Notes under the pieces: generated by a model
Databases searched by the model: none
What the model saw: only the letters and a program-made list of their open reading frames with translations
What the model was told of the DNA's origin: nothing
Assembly: GCF_033439725.1 (NCBI RefSeq)
Contig: NW_026944392.1
Span: 310,001-374,000 of the forward strand
From: Neurospora tetraspora
Taxonomy: Eukaryota > Ascomycota > Sordariomycetes > Sordariales > Sordariaceae
DNA length: 64,000 nucleotides
Reading direction: 5' to 3'
In this document: positions 55,630-64,000 of the stretch, in pieces
Numbering within the stretch: position 1 is the first letter of the stretch
How the letters are laid out: each line of letters starts with the position of its first letter
Translations under genes and position numbers: made by a program

Positions 55630-57214
55630 GTTGGACCCTGGGTGTGGAGTCGTGTGAAGAGTTATAATACGGTTTTAGGGAAAGTCAACCTGAGCATATG
55701 TCAGGTGATGAGACATGAGCCGAAAAGGAGAGGAAGTGGCAGGCGGCGTTGGACTTGATAAAGGGCTTTTTCGGGGGTTCGCTCTTGACATTTGCAGACA
55801 CCTCGTGGTGTCTAGGACAACGACTGCAAGAAGCAGGCCTGGACCAGCTGTAGGGTTCTCCCATGGACAAGGCGTGGAGTACATGGGAATAATAGGGGAC
55901 GGGTTTATCGTTTGTCCTCCCCCACGCCATGTGGTTCGGCGGCGGCGGTCAAGAAAGCCACTTGGCACGGATGGTGTTTGGTATCCCTTGGTTATGGATC
56001 TCTTGCTTTCCGCGAAGAGTTTCCGTGGGTATGGTCCGGGTTTGTAGGGGCTGTGTGAATGGTTTGGACGGAGGGTCCTTAGGTTCGGGATAGGATATGC
56101 TAGGGGCAGTGACGTCGTGCCAGACAGTGAGGATCACAAAGGGGGAAGTCAACAAGCCGGCAGGAATCCAACAACCTAGAACCTTGACGGCGATACAGAT
56201 CCCTGGATAGGGGATCGGAGGGGAAGTGGGAGGAGTGATGTGAGTGTGAAGAGGGAAAGAAGGAGGGGATCCTTGTGGTTGAGAGAAAGAAGGGAAAGGG
56301 TAGACGAGTGACGAGAGCATCCTCGCGGCGATAGTCGCACGGCAGGATCCACGAGAGCCCATTCCCCTTTGCGATCGAAGGAATAGGCCATGGTGAATGG
56401 GGGAATGTATGGGATGAATGGGATGTGATGTGCCAAGAGGGTAAGTGAATGTGTGATGGGAGTTGCTTGTCCACCCACCTGATACTCAGGCCCAGTTCTT
56501 CCTTCCTGTGAATGGAATCGTTTCATGTTCTCATGATTAGATGGAAACCCAAGATAGGCAGGTACGGGAGCCTTGACGACGCCGACGACGACAACACAAC
56601 GAGGACAAGGACGAAGGAGCCTCACAAAGTTCCGAATAGAAAGAGCGGGACAGGAGTACCCGTGGTCTGTGATCCGTGTTGCCGTCTGTCCAAGTCACAG
56701 CCATCCCGTTCCAGTCCCGTCCATTACCATATCCATGTCCATGTCCATGTCCATGATGGTGAGCCCCGTATCATATGGCACGCACCTTGTCACCGTGGTG
56801 ACCCTACAATTACTTGCTTGCTTGCAGTCCCGGGAGTCCAGTGCTGTCTGTGGGTGGTGCAAAGGAGCGACACGTCAACATGTCGGTGTGAAATTTTTGT
56901 TGTTGACACTCGTATGGCAGTTGTTGACAGCAGAAAGGAGACTTGTACCATGTTCAACGATAGTTCCTGGTTCCTGGCTCCTGACTAAAGGACGAGCATG
57001 TAGCCGCGCCCGTCCGCGATGGCCTGCAGATTTGAGGTCAAACGAAGGAGGACAAAAAGACGCCATGGCCAGTAGATTTTGGAGCGTCAAAGTCCAGGGC
57101 GTCTTGGGGCGTCTCCTCTGCCGTCCTTGTCAGTGTCCGTATCTTTCGGAAATATTGTCCCAATTCATCAGTGGATTAATGGGAGCGGGAGGCAGGGGAG
57201 TGGAAAGCGAGATC
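55630..57214. other. Intergenic up to the retrotransposon
   Basis: About 1.6 kb, promoter side of the LrgB-like gene. A CCATGT tandem (ATATCCATGTCCATGTCCATG, 56729-56754) is the only repeat. The 223-codon plus frame (56573-57244) runs into the LTR and shows no domain. The last five bases (57210-57214, AGATC) are the element's target duplication. Confidence 0.5.
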
Positions 57215-57401
57215 TGTCAGATTAGACGGTGCAGAATTGATTGATTGAAGAGTGTGTGTAGGTAGCTGACTCGAGCCAACGCTCCAGAAGGTATGGGGGG
57301 TGTTGGGGTAACCCAAATATGCCCAGAAATTAAGCTTAATTAGGTGGCTGGGAGTCTAACCCTCAACGAGTTAGCCAGAATCCTCACCCTTGAATTTAAT
57401 A
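57215..57401 (-). repeat. LTR (3' LTR of the copia element)
   Basis: 187 bp, starts TGTCAGATT and ends TTTAATA, the RIP-altered form of TCTGACA. It matches 63359-63542 throughout, with transitions and short indels as differences. Its outer two-thirds are almost unmutated; the inner end is altered. Confidence 0.9.
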
Positions 57402-57479
57402 TACCCTCTTACATATAGACCTTTTAAAATGGGCAAAAGTAAAACTATTTACAAAGTCTCTCTTCTAGCATCTTAATTT

Positions 57480-59300
57480 CCCTAGCTAAATTATAAATAT
57501 CCTCCAATATATTATTACTAATCTCCTTCTCCTTCTCCTTATAAGCTAGCGTATTCGCTTTCCCTATTAATTTCCGGAATTTCTTGTACTCCTACTATCC
57601 TAAAATTTTAATTAATCCATCAATTAGTATTTTCTTCGTCTCTAAATACTCAACGTCGATCCTTCCTACTTCCATCTCCTACCTTAACTAATAATTATAA
57701 ATATTAATATATTTCAATTTAGATATTAAGTTAACTACCTCAACGGTCAATACCCGGATCGTCTAAATATTATTACAATTAATTACGGGCACCTTCACAT
57801 TAAAAGGAATCTTAATCTTCTTATAAAGCCGTATAATAGCGATAGCTTCTTTTACTATACTAGAAAGAAAAAATAGTTCTACTTTAATAGTTAAAATTAA
57901 GACCGTCTTTTGTTTAGTAGTACCTTAGTGAACTATACCCCTAAATAGCTTAATAGTAAAACCTTAAGAGCTCTTTCGATTAGGGGAATTATTAGCGTAT
58001 AATGCGTTAGAAGCTATCTCTAACTTCTTCGAATTATTATAATAAAAGGAAAGGTTAAAGTAAAGTTCTAAATAGTATAAGACTTTATTAGCAACTTTAC
58101 GATATTGAGGACCGGGATTATAATTATAATGAATTAATTTATTAGCGGCGAAGGCGATATTTAGCCCAGTAATAACGGCGGTATATATAATAGAACCGAC
58201 GACGACCTAATATTCCCGGATCTTATCGAAGCTAGCTACGCTATTAAAAGGCAAGAGCTCTTTATTATTTATCGGTATGAAGGCGAAGGTATAGGGATTC
58301 TTAATTAATTTAATAATTTTATAAATATACTCCCGTTGAATTAACTAGATTAAGCCTTTCTCCCGGTTTCGAATAATCTCAATACCCAAAAACCATTAAA
58401 AATTATCACCTCCAATAAATTTATACTTCTGCTCTAACCTTTTAATAACTAGAGCGACTTTATCGTACTATAATTTATCAAAAGTAAATACAATATCGTC
58501 GACGTAGTAAAAAATTAAAATTCTATCGCACTTAAAGATATACGAGTCTTCGAATAACGGTTTAAACCCTAGGCTTTCGAAATCCTATTAAATTTTCGTT
58601 GCTATAGTAAAAGAGTTTGTCGGAGACTATAGAGGGCCTTGAGAATCTTAAGGATAATACTATACTTTTAATAATTAGGAAGCATACGTATATAAATTTC
58701 TTTATCGAGGTAAACGTTAACAAAGGCATTTACTATATCGTATCAAATAAGCTCGAAATCGAACTTAATAACGTAGGTGATAATTAACCGAGATAAATAA
58801 CTAACTAATATAGAAGCATACGTCTCTTTACTATAATTATACTACTAATCTCCTCTAATTACGAAGCGAACCTTTACCTTCAATAACCGACTATACTTAT
58901 TAAATTTATATATATATACTTATATATAATCGAAGATTTAAAAACCTGTAGTACGGGGAATATTTTCGTTGATTTTAACCTATAACCTTATCTCTTTATA
59001 GTTATCGAAATATATTTCCTCTATTTACTTAAATAGATTACCCAAATCATAATACTCGAAATTGTAATAAGTTTTTAGAATTGGAGGGAAGTTTTAACAT
59101 TTAATAGAATCCAATTTACTACCTTTAGAAATTAAGTAGTTAATTTCTACCTTCGTAACTATTTTACCTTACTATTACCTAATTAATTAAGTAAATTTCC
59201 TAGCGTTAAACGCGGCTTCCCATAGTTCGAAGGTTGGAAAGGAAATAGGCTCTAGTAAATCTATTATAAGGTCAATGATAAAAATAGTTAGTAATATATT
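57480..59300 (-). pseudogene. Relic copia reverse transcriptase and RNase H
   Basis: Read on the minus strand through RIP stops. From about 59300: a linker, an RT N-terminal part with KVRFVIRGD and KFDFELI-x-YDIVNAFVN, ALYSLRQT, the catalytic box YYVDDIVF (58508-58483), then FLGIEIIRNREKG, VVGSIIYTA and NPGPQYRKVANKVL, all typical of copia RT. RNase H follows to about 57540 with INCNNI (CDN-type), HINIYNYWLRQ-like and LIDGLIKIL (DGLTK-type). Many TAA/TAG codons replace Trp and Gln. Non-functional. Confidence 0.85.
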
Positions 59301-59334
59301 TAGCGGGGTAAGGAGGGTTAGTATATTAAAACGT

Positions 59335-62290
59335 ACCGTACTATTAATTAATTTTAAAAAAATTATAGTTCGTAGCGCTTAGGGTATTGGCCGCTCTAGT
59401 TCGTAAAAATTCGTATTTAATAAAGAGGACGTTCTTAATGCTAATTATAAGAAGAAGCGGAAGGTAGACGTAAGGAAAAAATATAGTACGGATAAAAATA
59501 TAAAAGATTTTTTATAACCGAAAAAGAAAGGAAGTATTACGTTATTTTATAAAGTTTATAAGCGAAGCCCTTACTTAATAACGCGCTATTGGTATTTATT
59601 ACCTAAAATTAAGAATAATCTTAAATAGAAATTAAGTGGCCCTATTTAGAAGCTTATTAATAAAAATTTCGAGAAGTATCCCGAAATTAATAAAGAGGTT
59701 AGGAAAGTTAAGAACTAAATATAGGACCGCTTTATTACTTTTATATAAATTATCGCTTCGAAAAATTAAAAGAGATAAAAAATCAGTATTTATAATTTAA
59801 TATTTTTCATTAAATAAGGTATTTTTAACGCAAATAGTAGTAAGGGTAATGTTTACCTACTTAAGAATTTTATAATCTTCGATTCTAGGGCTTCTATTTA
59901 TATTTTTAATAAAATTAATTATTTCTTTTCGTTTTGAATAGCGTCCCTAAAGGATTGTATTTAGGCTAGTGAATTTTAAATACCTATTAAGGGTTTTAGG
60001 ATTATTAATGTAGAAATATAGGGAGAGAGGGGAGTTTTAAGGCTATAGTTAAAAGAGGTAGATTTCTACTTTAATTTTACTATAAATCTCATATTACTTC
60101 GCCTACTTCGAAAATAAGGGTTTATTAAAATTATAAACCCCCTAATAATTACCTCCGTCAGCTAGACAATTTATTCTTTTATTTCCTTTAAGAAATCTAT
60201 TATTAAATAATCTTCGAATATTTACTCCTTTCATTTAATTATGCTACTTTTTTTATTCGTTGAAATCGTTTTAATTCCTTTATTAACCGTCGTGTATATT
60301 AAATACCCACCAAATTCTAATACAAACGATTCGATTATTACGGTCCTTAAATCTTTAAATACTTTTATAACGTCGAGGGTACTAAATTTAAAGGGCCTAC
60401 TATTTATTAGTATGATGTATATAGTATTTCAAAAATTAAATAATAAATTAAACGAAAATTGCAAAATAGGGAATTTAACCCGGGAGAGCGTTTTGCCGTT
60501 GATTTCCTCGAATATTGTTAGTTATTATAGACTTAATATATATATAATAATAATAATGGACTTATAACAGATTTACGGGCTTATATAATAATATATAAGT
60601 ATAAAAATAAAATTTATATTTTTATATATAAATACTATTTTTGTAACCGGAGAAAAATTCCGGTCCGAAAGAAAGGTCCGATTTGCAATAGGGATCACCC
60701 CTGAATAGAATCCGGAAGAAAACCCGGAGGAAAATCTAGACCTCGACCTTCGTAGTCGAATTCTGGCCTCAATGTCAGTTAAACGAAGTTGTACGTAATT
60801 TTATTGGAAAGAACGGAATATAACGTTTCCGACCGTATAAACGGTTTCGTCATATGACGACTATATAGAATAGAAGTGAAGAAAGATATCCGAAAAGACT
60901 TTTTACTTCGGATTCGAATTCTGGATTCTATGGCTGACGTATGAGAATAACCAGACTACTGTTAGAATAATCAAAATATGACGATTCCAAAGGTACAAAC
61001 GGTTTTATTACTCAATAACTCATTAATCCAAAAAGTATATTTAAAAAGGGGTTCCCTCAAAGAAAGGGGAAACAAAATATATTTTAAATATTTATTGATA
61101 TCTCTACCAATTTATTACCTTTCCCTATATTCTATATACTATTCTATTCATCATTGAACGCTCTACATACATCCACACTCTAATGCCCGTCAACGCCTAC
61201 TAAGTTACCCTTTTTTCAACCTTCAAAGAGAAGGTAATTTTTGCCTCTTTATTTATTTAGAAAAGGATTTTCCTTTTATCCAAGAATTCGTCGATCGATA
61301 CCTTCTAATAAATATAAAGTAAAGAAAAGTAGCTTTAAATATATTATACTTATTACCTATCGATAAATTAAATTCATTTGGGATAATTATACAGTAAATT
61401 AATTAATTATAACTATTATTGAAAGATTCCTTTCGATTATCGATATAATTAATTACCGGTATAATATTAAAATTAAATATATGAAGTATAATAACGAATT
61501 TAATAGTTAATACGTTAACGATAAATTAATTATACGCGTTATTATTTTCGAACCCTTAGTACTTAATATTTAAATTTAAAATAGTAGTATTAAGCGCTTA
61601 GGGGGTATAATTAAAGAAAAAGCGCATATGATAATGAATAGTACTAAATTCCCTTATAATTTCTAGTTTTAAATCATTTTAGCTTTGGTCTATTTTATTA
61701 ACCGATTACCTAGGTATCTTTATAATTAGAAATTATTATACGAATAATTTTATATTTTCGTAGCCTATTATAAGAGGGTATAAGTTGAGCTCCGCAAGTT
61801 TAATTTTAATTATTTATATATTTACAATTATAAAGTGTATGTAATAACGGGTACCGTATAAAAAAAAGAGCAACGGCGTAAGAAGCTTTAATTAAAAGTT
61901 TAAATTAAATTCCTTATTGACTATACTACTTCCTCTATTTATTAAATTTAGAACCCGTAGACTAACTGTATTATTTATACTTATAATATACTCTTTAATA
62001 AAGATTTAATTTATTTAGGGAACTTCAATAATTTTAAACAAGAATTAAGGTTAATTAGCGACGAAATTGCTGATTTATTAAACCGAATTAATTAACCTCT
62101 TTAATTATCTACGTAATATTTTAAACCCGTTAATATAACTTAAAATATAGAGAATAACGGTCTTACCCCTCTGCTGCTATTATTCTTCGATAACGAACTT
62201 TAAAAAAATAGTAACGAAACCGTTTCGAAATTAATAGAGCCTACCACTCAAAGTAAAGTATTTATTAATTTTATATTTAATTACTTAAAA
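59335..62290 (+). pseudogene. Relic copia gag C-terminus, protease and integrase, inverted
   Basis: Read on the plus strand, opposite to its flanks. Gag C-terminus has a basic region and a cysteine-poor relic of the zinc-knuckle area (RSPYLITRYWYLLPK). The protease shows FDSRASIYIFN, D-S-G changed to D-S-R by one G-to-A (59881-59895). The pre-integrase zinc region and GP-T-x6-C-type sequence lie near 60390. The integrase core is interrupted at 60639 and resumes at 61412 (IIERFLSIID, NNEF, LGGIIKEKAHMIMNS). It ends with the copia linker (KKEQRRKKL, ISDEIADLLNRI). It has no RT after it. The only long clean frame inside (60241-60567) is a by-product. Confidence 0.8.
60639..61411. mobile_element. 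Insertion of about 778 bp in the integrase relic
   Basis: Flanked by ACTATT at 60634-60639 and 61412-61417. Removing one copy plus the intervening DNA rejoins the integrase frame exactly (INTIIERFLS). The insert begins near TGTAACCGGAG, is less AT-rich than its host over most of its length, and has a TATTTAAAAAGG promoter-like stretch at about 61041, so a solo LTR or short non-autonomous element is likely. I could not define matching terminal inverted bases, so its class is open. Confidence 0.55.
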
Positions 62291-63290
62291 TTATTAAATA
62301 TGTTCTTATATTTTAAGGAAATGTTTTTAAATTTTTTATTAAACTTCTAAAAATTATTAACCTAAATAGGCTTATATTTACGGATTATATAAATAAAATT
62401 AGTAAATTATAAAGTAGAGGAGGTTATTTTACTAATTCCGAATCTTTTTCCATTTATAATAAAAATTTCTTAATTAGATAATTACTTTTTGAAATCTTTA
62501 GGTTACTTTATAATTTCTTTAATAAAGGTTTAATAATTTTGACGAATTTTAACGATTTAATCGATAGGTCGATAGTTAATTTAATTCTTAATTTCTTTAA
62601 ACTAATTTTGGGTAAATTTATCTTATTTAAATAAAATATCAGTATAGTAGGCGGCGATATAAATATTTATCTAATTACAAATTCGGATATTAACGTCGTC
62701 GAAATTTTTCTAATACTTATAGCGAATATTATACATATTATTAATTTAATTATACGTTACTTTCCTAATAATTATTAAATCAATAGAGGGGTTAATAACT
62801 ATATCCTCCCTACTATCCTATTCGGTACATTATTTATTATCCTCCTCTTCCTCTTTTTTATCTTCTTCTCCCAAATTTCCTTCCTTATTGTTTTCGTTAG
62901 CACTAGCGGCGGCTTCTTCTTAGAATTGGGTAATAGTAGTAGTTTCGGTAAAAGTACTATTCGTATTAGTAGCCGTACTAATAATTATTACAGTTATAAT
63001 TATAGCCTTTTTAATTTAAATTCCTCTATTAAATTTAACGAACTCCTTCTTTACCACTAGAAGGCAATCCTTTACTTACTTAGTAAGCAAGAAATTTTCC
63101 GGCTTTAGGGGTATAACCTTCTAAATTATAGGTCCTCTCTTAAGTAACCAATTACTAAAGTCCTAATTACTACTAGCGAATTTCTTAAGAGTTTTATACT
63201 AGCTAGGCCAATCGGTAGGGGTATTGAAAATGACTATAATAGCCTTGTTGGTAGATTCCTTTAATTAAAATATAGCTAACGTTATTGGTT
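62290..63290 (-). pseudogene. Relic copia gag N-terminal part
   Basis: Minus strand, adjacent to the 5' LTR. Begins near 63287 (MKPITLAIF) and shows the fungal copia gag signature NTPTDWPSWYKTLKKFASSN (W seen as TAG), then LLKRGPII-x-KVIPLKPENF. An acidic Asn/Glu stretch lies in the middle (EEDKKEEEEDNK), and an altered gag core runs to about 62300. It stops where the plus-strand segment begins. Confidence 0.75.
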
Positions 63291-63358
63291 TCATAAGGAT
63301 ATTGCTTATAATCGATAATTATAGCGTTAAACGTAAATACGCAAATCAGACTATTAAT

Positions 63359-63542
63359 TATCAAATTAAACGGTATAGAATTGATTGATTGAAGAGTGTA
63401 TATAGTTGATTCGAACTAACGCTCCAGAAGGTATAGGGGGTGCTGGGGTAACCCAGATATGCCCAGAAATCAGGCTTAATTAGGTGGCTGGGAGATCTAA
63501 CCCTCAACGAGTTAGCCAGAATCCCCACCCTTGAATCTGACA
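63359..63542 (-). repeat. LTR (5' LTR of the copia element)
   Basis: 184 bp. The inner end TATCAAATT is the RIP-altered TGTCAGATT; the outer end AATCTGACA is intact. It is followed at once by AGATT, the target duplication. Confidence 0.9.
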
Positions 63543-64000
63543 AGATTCGCGGATGCGCGGCGCCTTTGGCTGATGGAACGTCATCATCCATTGGGTTGGG
63601 CTCATGGATTGAACTTCCCTTGTTGTGGTGGTGGCTGTTGACTGTTGTTGTTCGCAGTTGTTGTTTAGTTGTTTGTTGTTTCTTGGTCAAAGCGTTTGAG
63701 CAGGTTTTCTTCGACGGAAATTGTTAGTGTCAGAGATTAAACAACGTCCCTTCCTGTTTGATCCGAGTTGAGTCCTTTCCCGTGCCTTCCGCCGTTGAAT
63801 CGGTTCCTGGATCGTGTTGGAGGCGTCGTGAGGCGCTCCTTCTCTTCCTCAATGTGGGAGCGTTGGGGGTCAGTGGGGTCTCAATCGGGTTTAGCGCGGC
63901 AAGGAAGTGGAAGCCACCACTGGCCGCCGATCATTTCTGGGCTGTGGAGAAGAGAGCGGGAAGGAGACATGGATCGTCGTGCACTAACAGAAGACCCCTG
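63543..64000. other. Unique DNA right of the retrotransposon
   Basis: About 460 bp returning to normal composition. No gene is supported. The minus frame ending here runs out of the LTR. Confidence 0.5.

Larger units (their letters stand above)
57215..63542 (-). mobile_element. RIP-mutated, rearranged Ty1/copia retrotransposon
   Basis: Length 6328 bp, flanked by direct LTRs with TGTCAGATT...AATCTGACA ends and by AGATC (57210-57214) and AGATT (63543-63547), a 5-bp target duplication differing by one C-to-T. The interior is extremely AT-rich, with stops mainly TAA/TAG where tryptophan or glutamine is expected and almost only transition differences between LTRs, as RIP produces. Coding relics in copia order can be read: gag, protease, integrase, RT and RNase H. 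The outer parts are on the minus strand, so the right LTR is the 5' LTR; the central 3 kb are in opposite orientation. A purine tract (GTAAGAGGGTA on the minus strand, just inside 57402) fits the polypurine primer next to the 3' LTR. Confidence 0.9.

Noticed and set aside
56573-57244. A 223-codon plus frame ending inside the LTR
   Set aside because: Contains a CCATGT microsatellite, has no recognisable domain and terminates in the retrotransposon LTR.
60241-60567. A clean 108-codon hydrophobic frame in the AT-rich element
   Set aside because: It lies within the protease-to-integrase relic; the homologous reading continues in a different frame (GPTI, KIK, PGERFAVDF). The clean frame is a by-product of low complexity.
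1-64000. CRISPR arrays, bacterial operons, phage genes
   Set aside because: No regularly spaced repeats and no prokaryotic signals. Introns, nuclear-type genes and RIP mark the DNA as fungal nuclear.

Overview
The window looks like nuclear DNA of a filamentous ascomycete, most likely a sordariomycete close to Neurospora or Sordaria. The evidence is short spliceosomal introns with GT...AG ends and CTAAC/CTGAC-type branch sites, C-ending codon preference in the conserved genes, and an AT-saturated retrotransposon at 57.2-63.5 kb showing the C-to-T/G-to-A signature of repeat-induced point mutation (RIP). There is no sign of operons, Shine-Dalgarno sites, phage or CRISPR.

Layout. 1-5.1 kb has no convincing gene and ends in the CT-rich leader of the acetyl-CoA carboxylase gene (5160-12110, three exons, 2275 aa). 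From about 13 to 34 kb lies an island of genes I do not recognise from any named family: a tandem paralogue pair (13803-15784, broken by an in-frame TAG, and 16924-18997, apparently intact) duplicated together with its promoter and downstream DNA; four genes that start with the same small cysteine/histidine module (MC...CGH...G-x-C-x-x-C) at 20017, 21050, 28946(-) and 29586(+), the last two a divergent pair; two other disordered-protein genes (22788 and 25082); and two low-complexity ORFs (31971 and 32750). In two genes of the island (22788 and 29586) a whole intron-plus-exon unit seems to have been duplicated in tandem, with all phases kept at 0.

34-56 kb is mostly ordinary conserved euchromatin: a C2HC-finger ORF, an NAD-dependent sugar epimerase/dehydratase-type SDR, a small secreted protein, tRNA-Asn(GTT), a BTB/POZ protein, a Set9/Suv4-20-type H4K20 methyltransferase, mitochondrial ribosomal protein uL14m, an RPB9-like zinc-ribbon protein with an unusual C-terminal half, a Pin1/Ess1-type prolyl isomerase, and an LrgA/LrgB-type membrane protein.

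57215-63542 is a complete but dead Ty1/copia element on the minus strand, with 184-187 bp LTRs and an AGATC/AGATT target duplication. Its middle (gag C-terminus, protease, integrase, linker) reads on the plus strand, while gag N-terminus and RT-RNase H read on the minus strand, so about 3 kb appears to have inverted inside the element. A separate 778-bp insertion flanked by ACTATT sits in the integrase. These relics were read by eye through the RIP stops. Exon models were built by hand from reading frames, splice signals and paralogue comparison.
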